Assembly (NCBI GenBank): GCA_964640725.1
Contig: CAZXIJ010000009.1
Span: 62,001-126,000, forward strand
Direction: 5' to 3'
Length of the DNA stretch: 64,000 nucleotides
Origin: CALHVX01 sp964640725
Lineage (GTDB): Bacteria > Pseudomonadota > Gammaproteobacteria > Pseudomonadales > Azotimanducaceae
Shown in pieces: positions 1 to 8,377 of the stretch. A program made the position numbers and the translations under genes. Below the pieces are notes generated by a model, which ran no database searches, had not been told where the DNA came from, and was given only the letters and a program-made list of their open reading frames with translations. The first letter of the stretch is position 1. Every line of letters starts with the position of its first letter.

Positions 1-741
1 CGCCGCCGCCTGAGCGCTCTGCTTGCCGCGAGTTCGCTGTGGGCCTGCAGCGCCCTGGCCGCAGAGCCTCCGCAGGCAACGGCGGATGCGAGCTGTTTAG
101 CCATCGAGCAGGCATTCGCCGACAACCGCATCAGTGAGCTGGCCGCGCTCGAGCCTCAGGAACCGCGCTGGCAAGCGCAGCAGTCCTTCCGGCTGGCGTC
201 GGCCTACATCCCCCAGGATCGCAAGGACGAAGCCTTGCAGGCCATCCGGCGCGGGCTGAAGGTCGTGGCGCGCGGCCTGCGAGACGATCCCGACGACGTC
301 GAGCTGTTGCTGCTCGGCACCATGCTCGACGGCGAGTACCTGCTGATCAATCGCTGGCGCTTTCTGCACAACGGCCTGCGCGGGCTGCGGCGCATCGCGC
401 GGGCGGAGAAGCTGGCGCCGGACAATCCCCGGGCCCGGCTCATCCGCGGCAGCGCCAAGGTGGTGCTGCCGGGCATCTTTGGCGGCAGCGCCACCGAGGC
501 CCTGGCTATCCTGCAGCCAGGCGTTCGCGATACCGAGCTTTGTGCCGGCGGCGACTGGGGCCAGGTCGATCTGCTCAATTGGCTGGGGCGCGCGGCCAGC
601 GCGCTGGACGACAGCGAACAGGCGCGCCACTACTTCGAGCAAGCCTTGGCCCGTTCGCCGGGCAATCACTGGGTACGCCTCGCCATCGCCGGTGAAGGCT
701 ATCGCTGGGAGGAAGAGCCAGACGCCCAGGGATCGCGCTAG
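1..741 (+). CDS. Exported TPR-like helical repeat protein, 5' end cut by the window
   Basis: The reading frame is open from base 1 and ends with TAG at 739-741 (246 codons visible). The first visible residues (RRRLSALLAASSLWACSALA, then AEPP) read as the tail of a Sec signal peptide with an ALA-A cleavage site, so probably only the first few codons are missing. The mature part is alpha-helical, with a TPR-like segment near the C-terminus (residues about 195-225, ALDDSEQARHYFEQALARSPGN). Proteins of this type are periplasmic scaffolds; no enzymatic motif is visible. It runs in the same direction as the truncated deacylase downstream. The function is not recognised beyond the fold. Confidence 0.7.
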   Translation, partial: RRRLSALLAASSLWACSALAAEPPQATADASCLAIEQAFADNRISELAALEPQEPRWQAQQSFRLASAYIPQDRKDEALQAIRRGLKVVARGLRDDPDDVELLLLGTMLDGEYLLINRWRFLHNGLRGLRRIARAEKLAPDNPRARLIRGSAKVVLPGIFGGSATEALAILQPGVRDTELCAGGDWGQVDLLNWLGRAASALDDSEQARHYFEQALARSPGNHWVRLAIAGEGYRWEEEPDAQGSR

Positions 742-841
742 CCTGCGGCGACCGCTGCAGGATGCCCCGCTGGCGGCTATATTGGGTTGAGACAGAGAGG
801 CGGAGATCGACGCGCGGGGACACACGGTCACTCCCGGCTTC

Positions 842-2326
842 GTGGATCTGCACACGCACCTGGACGCTCAGGTGGGCTGGGACCCGATGCTGACCCCCAT
901 CAGCTGGCACGGGGTAAGCACCGCCCTGCTCGGGAACTGCGGCGTCACCTTCGCGCCCTGCAGGCCCAGCGACCGGGCCCTGCTCGCCGGCATGATGGAA
1001 ACGGTGGAAGACATTCCCCGGGAAGCGATTCTGAGCGGGCTGCCCTGGAACTGGGAAAGCTACGGCGAGTACCTGAAGGCCCTGCAGGAGATGCAGCTGG
1101 CCATCAACGTGGGCGGCCTTGTTGGTCACTGCGCGCTGCGCTACTACGTGATGGGCGAGCGCGGTGTGGAAGGTGACCCGAGCCCGAAGGAGCTCGCGCA
1201 GCTCGCTGAGCTTGCGGGCCAGGCTGTGCGGGACGGCGCTTCCGGTTTTTCGACCTCGCGATTTCACGGCCACTACCTGCCCGACGGCCGGCACGTGCCC
1301 GGCACTCACGCAAAACCGGATGAGCTGGTGGCCATCGCCAAAGCCGTTGGCGAAGCCGGCGGCCTGATGCAGAACGTGCTCAACCTGGGCGGCGATCTGG
1401 ACGGCGAGCTCAACCTGCTCCGGCGCCAGGCGGAAGCCGCTGGCGGCCGCGTGCTGTTCAGCCTGACGGCAGGCCCCACGCCCAGGTTCGGTGACCGCAT
1501 TACCGAAGCGGTCATGGCCATGCGCGCCGACGGCCTGGACGTCAGCGCCGTCTGTATCCCCCGCGGCTCGGGCCTGATCTCGGGCCTTGCCGGCCTGGGG
1601 CTGTGGCGCGGCAAACACTGGAAAGCCCTGCGGGCCATGGACTTTGGCGCGCGCCTGGCGGCGGTTCGCGACCCGGCCACAGCCGCCGGGCTGATTGCCG
1701 AAGCAACGGCCAAGCCCAGCGCCCTGGATCTGGCTGACACTTACTACCTGGGCGCAGGCGACTCGCCGGATTACCTGGCACCGGCGAGCCAAAGCCTGGC
1801 CGCCCTCGCCAGTGCTGCCGGCGAAACGCCCGCAGCTACCTGGCTGCGCCTGGCGGACGAGACCAACGGGCAGGCGCTGTTCGTGTCGCGGCTGTTCAAC
1901 AAGAACATGGACGCCCTTGGGCGGCTGCTCAGCACCGACTTCTGCCTGCCCGGGCTGGGCGATGCCGGCGCGCACGTGGGGCAGATCATGGACTCCGGCT
2001 GGGCCACCTTTACCCTTGCCCACTGGGTCCGGGACCAGGGCCTGTACAGCCTCGAAGAAGGGGTGCGGCGCATCACCGCGATGCCGGCGCGCATCATGGG
2101 CCTGACCGACCGGGGCACGCTGGCGGTGGGGCAACGGGCAGACGTCAACGTCATCGACCTGGCCAGGCTGGGCGAGCGCATGCCGCAAATGGTTGACGAC
2201 TTTCCCGGCGGCGCCAACCGCTACATCCAGCGCGGCCGGGGCTACAAGGCCAGCATCTGCAACGGCCGCGTGATCCTGGCCGACGACGAGCTGACCGGCA
2301 CCCGGGCCGGCGCCATCGTCAGCTAG
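842..2326 (+). CDS. N-acyl-D-amino-acid deacylase family amidohydrolase, 5'-truncated
   Basis: The product matches the D-aminoacylase branch of the amidohydrolase superfamily (zinc TIM barrel releasing D-amino acids or related amides). Visible hallmarks are the metal-binding HTH near the start (DLHTHLDAQ), the GNCGVTFAP segment whose Cys is a zinc ligand in characterised members, and GDAGAHVGQ near residue 380. The first possible start is GTG 842, with no ribosome-binding site. Conserved family sequence (EIDARGHTVTPGF) is readable in the same frame upstream of it, back to about 797, until an in-frame TGA at 788-790. The usual N-terminal 50 or so residues with the first beta strands are therefore missing. 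The gene may be inactive. It ends 8 bp inside the convergent symporter gene. Confidence 0.75.
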   Translation: MDLHTHLDAQVGWDPMLTPISWHGVSTALLGNCGVTFAPCRPSDRALLAGMMETVEDIPREAILSGLPWNWESYGEYLKALQEMQLAINVGGLVGHCALRYYVMGERGVEGDPSPKELAQLAELAGQAVRDGASGFSTSRFHGHYLPDGRHVPGTHAKPDELVAIAKAVGEAGGLMQNVLNLGGDLDGELNLLRRQAEAAGGRVLFSLTAGPTPRFGDRITEAVMAMRADGLDVSAVCIPRGSGLISGLAGLGLWRGKHWKALRAMDFGARLAAVRDPATAAGLIAEATAKPSALDLADTYYLGAGDSPDYLAPASQSLAALASAAGETPAATWLRLADETNGQALFVSRLFNKNMDALGRLLSTDFCLPGLGDAGAHVGQIMDSGWATFTLAHWVRDQGLYSLEEGVRRITAMPARIMGLTDRGTLAVGQRADVNVIDLARLGERMPQMVDDFPGGANRYIQRGRGYKASICNGRVILADDELTGTRAGAIVS

Positions 2327-3788
2327 CGGTCGGGGCGCGCCGGGCGCGACAGCCCAGCGCCAGCACCAATAGCGGCGGCAGCCAGGGGAACGCGCGCTCG
2401 AAGGGATCCCCGGGCAGGTTCGCCAGCCGCACCAGCATCGAGCTGCCGGCTTCCGCCGGCGCGGTGCCCAGCGCGTAGAACAGCACGCAGCTGGCAAAGC
2501 CCAGCACCATGGCCAGCAAGGCCGGGGCGCTGGTGACCTGCCGGCCCATCACGCGAAACAGCACGATCGGGCCGAAGGCCGCGCCCAGCGCCGACCAGGC
2601 GAAGAGCACGCGATTGAAGATGCTGTCGGGCAGGGTCAGGGTCAGCACCACCGCAATCACCGCGATGCTGAGCATCACGACCCGCGAGGCCGCCAGTTCC
2701 CGGCCGGGAAAGCGCTGGTTGATCCGCAGATCGTGAGCCACGGCGCCGGCCGCCGCCAGCAGCGTCGAGTCGACGGTCGACATGACCGCCGACAGCGTCG
2801 CCGCGATCACGACGCCGGCGACGACCACGGGCAGATAGGCGCTGGCCGCCGCGTAAAACAAAGTCTCGCCGTTATCCATGGCCGGCATGAGCGCGCGACC
2901 GGCGAGGCCGAGAATCGCCATGCCGAAGTAGACGGCAACCCCCCAGGTCATGGCGATCGCAAAGCCCTGGCGCCGCTCGCGGTCGCCGCGCACCGCCATC
3001 AACCGGCTCAGCAGCTGCGGCTGCCCGAAGGTGCCGAGCGATGTGCCGAGCAGGCCCGCGACGAAGCCGAGAAAGACAAGGCCTGCATGACCGCCGCTGA
3101 TCGCCAGGAACTCTGCGGGCATCTGCTCCCCCAGCCGCGTCCAGACCGCATCGAAACCGCCCGCGGCGCTGAGCGCGGCGAGCGGCACGGCGAGCGCCAC
3201 CAGCATCATGATGACCGCCTGAATCGTGTCCGTCACGCTGACGGCCCAGAACCCGCCCAGCAGGGAGTACAGCACCACGATCACAGCGCCAAGCACCACC
3301 GCCTGCGACACGCTGAGGCTGAAGTGCTCGGCCAGGGCGTTGCCGGCCGCATCGAACTGCGCGGCGATATAGAACACGAAACAGAACAGGATCAGCAGCG
3401 CCGCGAGCCCCGCAGCCACATGTCGCAGCGGCCCGCTGGCGTCCTGCAGCATGAAGTCCGTGGGGGTGAGCTGCTGGTGCTCCGCCGACTCGCGGCGCAG
3501 CTGCGGCCCGAAGTACAGCCACACCACCACGTAGCCGGCCCAGATCCCGGGCACCATCCACAGCGCCGACAGGCCAATGGCGTACACAAAGCCGGAAAAG
3601 CCAAGCAGCACCCAGGCGCTCGACGTGCTCGCTGCGTAGGACAGGCCGGCCACAAAGGGCCCGAGGCCCCGACCGCCCAGAAAGAAATCCGTCTCGCTCT
3701 TGTTGCGGCGCGTCGCCCAGACGCCGACCGCGATGAGCAGCAGCTTGTAGCCGATGAGCGTGATGAGCACCACGGTTGCTGTGGTCAC
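2319..3788 (-). CDS. Sodium:solute symporter (SSS/PutP family)
   Basis: A hydrophobic protein of 489 residues with about 12-13 predicted membrane helices. It has the SSS-family start region (FFLGGRGLGPFVAGLSYAAS), in which the first core helices bind sodium and substrate. Family members import proline, pantothenate, sugars or carboxylates with sodium; the substrate here cannot be read from sequence. The start is taken as GTG 3788 because AGGA lies six bases upstream. The longer TTG start at 3794 would leave no spacing. It converges on the deacylase with an 8-bp overlap, and import of the deacylase substrate or product is a reasonable guess only. Confidence 0.85.
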   Translation of the reverse strand: MTTATVVLITLIGYKLLLIAVGVWATRRNKSETDFFLGGRGLGPFVAGLSYAASTSSAWVLLGFSGFVYAIGLSALWMVPGIWAGYVVVWLYFGPQLRRESAEHQQLTPTDFMLQDASGPLRHVAAGLAALLILFCFVFYIAAQFDAAGNALAEHFSLSVSQAVVLGAVIVVLYSLLGGFWAVSVTDTIQAVIMMLVALAVPLAALSAAGGFDAVWTRLGEQMPAEFLAISGGHAGLVFLGFVAGLLGTSLGTFGQPQLLSRLMAVRGDRERRQGFAIAMTWGVAVYFGMAILGLAGRALMPAMDNGETLFYAAASAYLPVVVAGVVIAATLSAVMSTVDSTLLAAAGAVAHDLRINQRFPGRELAASRVVMLSIAVIAVVLTLTLPDSIFNRVLFAWSALGAAFGPIVLFRVMGRQVTSAPALLAMVLGFASCVLFYALGTAPAEAGSSMLVRLANLPGDPFERAFPWLPPLLVLALGCRARRAPTAS

Positions 3789-3857
3789 GGGCAATCCTGG
3801 CAGGCCGGTTGAGATGCGCAGATACTAGGGCATCTCTGTCATTGAGCAAGGCAACTT

Positions 3858-4634
3858 GTGGGCAACCTGGTGACGGCGCTGGCCAACGGCCAGCTCATGC
3901 TGACGATTGATCAACCCGCCAAACGCAACGCCATGTCCCAGCAGATGTGGCGCGACCTGCGTTCGGCTCTGGAAGACGCGGCAACGAACCCGGCGGTACG
4001 CGTGGTGCGCATCACCGGCACGGGCGAGGCGTTCTGCGCCGGCGCCGACATCTCAGAGTTCGATCAGGTGTACGCGAACGCCGCGAGCGCCCAAGCGTCG
4101 AACGCGACCATCGCTGCCGGGCTTGCCGCCCTCGATGACCTGTGCAAGCCGAGCATTGCGATCATTCGCGGGGCCTGTAACGGCGGCGGCTGCGCGCTGG
4201 CCATGGCCTGCGACTTCCGCCTGGCAGCCAGCAGCGCGCGCTTCGGCATCAACCCGACGGCCCTGGGCCTTTCCTACAGCTTTCGCGACTGTCAGCGGCT
4301 GGTGAACCGGGTCGGGCTCGACCGGGCCCGGGCGCTGCTCATCGGCGCGCAAAACATCGACGCCGCAACCGCCCTGTCCTGGGGGCTGGTCAGCGAGTGT
4401 CTGGAGAGCGAGTACCTCGATCCGGCGGCGGACGCGCTGGCACAGAACCTGTGCGATCGCTCCGCCCAGGCACTGGCGGCGGTGAACGCCAACCTCAATG
4501 CCATTGACCAGGGCCAGGGGCAGACCGACCCGGGGCTCGAAGCGCTGTTCGCCGCGACCTTCGAGTCCGAAGACTTCCGCGCGGCAACCGCGCGCTTTCT
4601 GCAAAAGGGCACCAAGAAAGAGAGCTCGTCCTGA
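3858..4634 (+). CDS. Enoyl-CoA hydratase/isomerase (crotonase) family protein
   Basis: A 258-residue crotonase-fold protein. The first oxyanion-hole segment is AFCAGADISEF (about residues 56-66) and the second is GACNGGGCALAMACDFRLA (about 99-117). The acidic positions expected for a classical enoyl-CoA hydratase are not clearly both present: the stretch after the second loop reads FGINPTALGLSYSFRD. Hydratase, isomerase or hydrolase activity therefore stays open. Start GTG 3858 gives the usual family length. The stop overlaps the ATG of the next gene (TGATG at 4632-4636), so translation of the two is probably coupled. Confidence 0.8.
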   Translation: MGNLVTALANGQLMLTIDQPAKRNAMSQQMWRDLRSALEDAATNPAVRVVRITGTGEAFCAGADISEFDQVYANAASAQASNATIAAGLAALDDLCKPSIAIIRGACNGGGCALAMACDFRLAASSARFGINPTALGLSYSFRDCQRLVNRVGLDRARALLIGAQNIDAATALSWGLVSECLESEYLDPAADALAQNLCDRSAQALAAVNANLNAIDQGQGQTDPGLEALFAATFESEDFRAATARFLQKGTKKESSS

Positions 4635-6034
4635 TGCGCCCGTACTTTGTCCACCTGCAGGGCCGCTGGCAACATCTGTGGATCGCGGGCAGCGGCGCGC
4701 CCCTGCTGCTGCTTCATGGCTCACCGAATCGGGCGCAGATGCTGCGCCCGCTCATCGAGCGCCTGGCCAAGCAGTTCCTGGTGATCGCGCCGGACACCCC
4801 CGGCAACGGCTACTCCGACCCCTTGCCCGCCAGCGCCAACACGGCCGGGCACTACGCTGCCAGTGCCCTGGAGCTGCTGACCCTGCTGGGCGTGGACAGC
4901 TTTGGCGTCTACGGCTTCCACACCGGCGCCACCACTGCCGCCGAGATCGCGGTGCGCGCTCCGGAGCGGGTCACGGCGGTCGTGCTGGATGGCTTTGCGC
5001 TGTGGACCCCGGACGAAGCACAGGCCCTGGACGACCGGTACCTGGCCCCGATCGACCCGCAGCCCGACGGCAGCCACCTGGCCGCGATCTGGAGCCGCGC
5101 CCTGGACCAGAACCTGTTCTTTCCCTGGTACGACCGGCGCCGCGCCAACGCCATCACCTACGATCTGCGCCAGCTCGACCGGCTACACAGCCGGGCCATG
5201 GATTTCCTGAACGCAGGATCGAACTACGTGCAGGCCTATCGCCCGGCGCTGCAGGCAGACGGCGCGGACCGGCTGGCGCGGCTCGAGAAAACCGCAGTCC
5301 CCACGCTGCTTATGGCCGAAGCCAGCGACGTGCTGGCCAGCCACCGGGACCGGGTGCCGGCAGGGGTCTCGATGCGTTACGAAATCGAAGTCGATGCAGC
5401 CTCGCGGCTCGCCCGCATCGAGCGGTTCTTTCGCTCCGAGGCACCGCCGCTGCAGGGCGAAGGGCTGGTTCTTCCCGACAGCAGCCGGCGCTACATTCGG
5501 CCCCGGGAACTGGCCCTGGAGGACGACGCGTGGCTGTACGTGTCGCTGCCCGAGCAGCAGCCGCGACGGCTGTGGCTGCACGATCTCGGGCAGTCTCACC
5601 GCCGCGGGGCCGAGGCCGATCTGTGCATCGATCTGCCGGGCCACGGCTACAGCACCATGCGCTGGCCGGAAGACGACAGCACGCTGGTCGCGGTGCTGAA
5701 GGAAACTCTGGCGGAGCTCGCCCTGGAAGGCTGCGCCGTCGCCGGACGCGGGCTCGGACAGCAGTTGGCAGAAGCCATGGCCGGCACCACGCCGGGGCCC
5801 GAGGTACCGCTGACGGTGCCGGACCTGAGGCCCAGCTGGGAAGGCGCGCACCTGCTGCGCGCCTGGCACTACACCCGGCTGCGCATCCAGTTCAGCGACT
5901 GGACCCAGCCGCACCCCGACAATCGCATCGCCACCGACATGCCAGACCCTGCAATGTTGAACACCCAGACGCTGGACCTGCTGCGGGCCGGACCGGACAC
6001 TCTTAGCCGCCTGGGGAGTGTTCGGCCGCTCTGA
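4634..6034 (+). CDS. Tandem alpha/beta-hydrolase with His at the nucleophile position
   Basis: At 466 residues it is far longer than a single alpha/beta-hydrolase (about 260-300). Domain 1 (residues 1-265) has the HG oxyanion motif (LLLHGSPN), PGNGYSDP, and a nucleophile elbow that reads GFHTG (His96) where GxSxG is expected. Domain 2 (about 300-466) looks like a degenerate second copy: WLHDLGQS for the HG loop, DLPGHGYS for the turn after strand 4, and GRGLG at the elbow, without Ser. It is translationally coupled to the enoyl-CoA hydratase, which suggests acyl or CoA-ester chemistry. A second GFHTG hydrolase lies at 38563-39348. Its 3' end overlaps the convergent AhpD-like gene by 32 bp. 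Confidence 0.7.
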   Translation: MRPYFVHLQGRWQHLWIAGSGAPLLLLHGSPNRAQMLRPLIERLAKQFLVIAPDTPGNGYSDPLPASANTAGHYAASALELLTLLGVDSFGVYGFHTGATTAAEIAVRAPERVTAVVLDGFALWTPDEAQALDDRYLAPIDPQPDGSHLAAIWSRALDQNLFFPWYDRRRANAITYDLRQLDRLHSRAMDFLNAGSNYVQAYRPALQADGADRLARLEKTAVPTLLMAEASDVLASHRDRVPAGVSMRYEIEVDAASRLARIERFFRSEAPPLQGEGLVLPDSSRRYIRPRELALEDDAWLYVSLPEQQPRRLWLHDLGQSHRRGAEADLCIDLPGHGYSTMRWPEDDSTLVAVLKETLAELALEGCAVAGRGLGQQLAEAMAGTTPGPEVPLTVPDLRPSWEGAHLLRAWHYTRLRIQFSDWTQPHPDNRIATDMPDPAMLNTQTLDLLRAGPDTLSRLGSVRPL

Positions 6035-6584
6035 GGCTGGCAACCGAGGCTCCGGGCAGCGCTTCGATATCGGTCGCGCTGATCGCGTTCCAGCGGTTCA
6101 GAAAACCGAACAGCGACACGATGCCGATCACCTCGGTCTGTTGCGCGGCGTCAAAATGCTCGGCGAACGCCGCATACATCGCATCGTCCACACCGCTCGG
6201 GGACTGCGCGCCGTAGTGCGCGATGCGCAGCGCCGCGCGTTCCGCCGCGCTGAAGTGCTCGCTGGCTTCGTAGTCCCAGATGGCGTTGAGCGTCTCCGCA
6301 TCAATGCCTTGCGTCAGCGCGCTGTGCCCGGTGTGCGCCTGGCAATACGGGCAGCCGGCCGCGCTGCTGGTCATGAAGCCCACCAGCCGCTTGAGCCGCG
6401 CCGGCACCGCACTGGGGGCGTAAAGGCTGCGGACCAGCGCCCCGAACGCGTCCAGCATCGCCGGGTGGCGCGCCATGGCCAGGGCGTCGTTGGCCATGAA
6501 GCCCATCAGGTCTTCTGCCGCGGTCAACGCCTCGCGCGTTGGCGGTGACAGGTCTTCAAGGGCCAGGGGCTGCAGTCTTGGCAT
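6003..6584 (-). CDS. Carboxymuconolactone decarboxylase/AhpD-like family protein
   Basis: A 193-residue helical protein with the AhpD-type redox signature CPYCQAHTGH (Cys78, Cys81 and following histidines). Family members are peroxidase-linked disulfide reductases or gamma-carboxymuconolactone decarboxylases. The CxxC plus His pattern favours the redox (peroxidase-related) type. The gene follows dctM on the same strand with only three bases between them, so it is likely the last gene of the TRAP operon. It overlaps the convergent hydrolase gene by 32 bp. Confidence 0.8.
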   Translation of the reverse strand: MPRLQPLALEDLSPPTREALTAAEDLMGFMANDALAMARHPAMLDAFGALVRSLYAPSAVPARLKRLVGFMTSSAAGCPYCQAHTGHSALTQGIDAETLNAIWDYEASEHFSAAERAALRIAHYGAQSPSGVDDAMYAAFAEHFDAAQQTEVIGIVSLFGFLNRWNAISATDIEALPGASVASLRAAEHSPGG

Positions 6585-6587
6585 CGT

Positions 6588-7844
6588 TTAGTCCAGCAAA
6601 AACAGGCTGATGGACGGCACGAGGGCGATAATCGCAAGGCCCAGGAGCATCAGCGCGATAAAGGGCAGCACCGCCCTGGTGACGGTCACGAAGTCTTCCT
6701 TGAAGGCGCCCATGGCCACGATCAGGTTCAGGCCCATGGGCGGCGTCAGATAGCCGATGCCCAGGTTGACGATCATCATGATGCCAAGCTGCACGGAGTC
6801 GATGCCGAGCCGGTTGGCCATGGGCTCCAGCATGGGGCCGAGGATCAGCACCGCGGACCCGATGTCGATCACCATGCCCACGAGCAGCAGCATCAGGTTG
6901 CCCAGCACCAGGAACTGCCACTGGCTGTCGATCATGCCTTCCATCGCCGCCAGCGCCTGCTGCGGCACCTGCTCGTAGGTCAGGAAGATGTTCAGAGATA
7001 CGGCAAAGGCCAGCACCAGGAACAGGCTGCCCATGAGCCGCGAGGTTTCCAGGCTGACTTCCCTGAGCTCTGTCAGGCCCATGTCCCGATGGATCACCAG
7101 CTCGACGAAGGCGGCGAGCACAACGGACACCGCGGCCGCTTCCGTTGGGGTAAAGAAGCCCGCATAGATGCCGCCGAGAATGACGACCGGCAGAGGAATG
7201 GCGGAGATACCGCGCTTCGTGGCGGTCTTGATTTCCGCCAGGTCCCAGCTTTCGCCGCTGCGCCGGCCCTGCAGCGCCAGCGTGTAGATCGCGAGGATCA
7301 GCACCATGACCAGGGCCGGGCCAATGCCGGCAATGAACAGGTCGGCAATGGAAGTCTCGGTCATCACGCCATACAAGATGAGCGGGATCGACGGCGGGAT
7401 GATGATGCCGAGCACGCCGCTCGCAGAGATCAGGCCAATGGCGAAGGATTTGGAGTAGCCGTTCTCCAGGAGCGCCTGGTACATGATGGCGCCGACCGCG
7501 AGCAGGGTGACCGTCGCGCTGCCAGAGATGGCCGCAAAGCCCGCCGCCGACAACACCGTCGCGATTGCGAGGCCCCCGGGCATGGGCCGGGTCAGCGCCA
7601 CCGCCAGGTCAATCAGCCGGCGCGCAATGGTGCCCCGGGACATGATGGCACCCGCAAACATAAACAGAGGCACAGCGAGCAACACCTCTTTGTTGAAGGC
7701 TTCCCAGGTGTCGTAGATCACGTACTGGGGATTGCCGCCGTCCCAGACCGTGTACACAAAGAGCGATGCCGCACCGAGCAGCACCAGGATCGGCTGCCGC
7801 AACCACAGCAGCAACACCATTGAGCCTGCCAGGAGCCAACCCAT
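6588..7844 (-). CDS. dctM: TRAP transporter large permease (DctM type)
   Basis: A 418-residue protein with about 12 membrane helices. It has typical DctM sequences such as FMFAGAIMSRGTIARRLIDLA and GVLGIIIPPSIPLILYGV. It forms the sodium-driven transport channel of a tripartite TRAP importer with the small permease and the periplasmic binding protein encoded just upstream. TRAP systems usually take up carboxylates. Its ATG overlaps the stop of the small permease by one base, so the operon order is dctP-dctQ-dctM-ahpD-like. Confidence 0.92.
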   Translation of the reverse strand: MGWLLAGSMVLLLWLRQPILVLLGAASLFVYTVWDGGNPQYVIYDTWEAFNKEVLLAVPLFMFAGAIMSRGTIARRLIDLAVALTRPMPGGLAIATVLSAAGFAAISGSATVTLLAVGAIMYQALLENGYSKSFAIGLISASGVLGIIIPPSIPLILYGVMTETSIADLFIAGIGPALVMVLILAIYTLALQGRRSGESWDLAEIKTATKRGISAIPLPVVILGGIYAGFFTPTEAAAVSVVLAAFVELVIHRDMGLTELREVSLETSRLMGSLFLVLAFAVSLNIFLTYEQVPQQALAAMEGMIDSQWQFLVLGNLMLLLVGMVIDIGSAVLILGPMLEPMANRLGIDSVQLGIMMIVNLGIGYLTPPMGLNLIVAMGAFKEDFVTVTRAVLPFIALMLLGLAIIALVPSISLFLLD

Positions 7845-8377
7845 CAGCGAGGCTCCCCGGCCACGGCCGTGCCGGCAACGGGCGTTTCCGTCGCGCTGAT
7901 GGGCGGCGCCGGGCGCAAGGCCGGAATCACGGCGAAGGCGAAGTAGCGGATCGCGTTAAAGCCAAAGGCGAAAACAAAAACCAGTTGCAGCATCCACACG
8001 GGCCAGCGCAGCAAGGCCGTCAGGTCTTCAAGGCGCGCGGATTCCGCCGCCACCCAGACCGACAGGCCTACCAGCAGGGAGAAAAACAGCGCGGTGACCA
8101 GGTGCCCGACGGTGACGAGCGTGCCCTCCAGGCGTTGCGGGACAAAGCGGTCGAGCACCTGTGGGCGAAAGTGCTCGCCGGTATCTGCGGCCATGCCCAC
8201 GCCGAACAGCGCCGTCACCAGCATGCCCACCAGGCCAAACTGCGGCGCGCCGACAATGCCGTGACCGAGGAACAGGCGCGCCCCGACATCGGACACCAGC
8301 GCGATCGCCATCACCGCAAAGCCCAACATGCACAGCCAGCGCTCGACAGCGCTGATCATTGCCAGAACAGTTTTCAT
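7844..8377 (-). CDS. dctQ: TRAP transporter small permease (DctQ type)
   Basis: A 177-residue protein with four predicted membrane helices and a Pro-rich C-terminal tail, the usual size and topology of DctQ. It couples the substrate-binding protein to the large permease. The start ATG 8377 overlaps the dctP stop by four bases (ATGA) and its own stop touches dctM, so the three components are translationally coupled. Confidence 0.85.
   Translation of the reverse strand: MKTVLAMISAVERWLCMLGFAVMAIALVSDVGARLFLGHGIVGAPQFGLVGMLVTALFGVGMAADTGEHFRPQVLDRFVPQRLEGTLVTVGHLVTALFFSLLVGLSVWVAAESARLEDLTALLRWPVWMLQLVFVFAFGFNAIRYFAFAVIPALRPAPPISATETPVAGTAVAGEPR

Noticed and set aside
575..2497. 640-residue minus-strand open frame opposite the deacylase
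   Set aside because: It has low-complexity Arg/Gly/Pro/Gln-rich sequence with no family motif, and lies opposite a gene with clear catalytic motifs. It is a high-GC antisense shadow.
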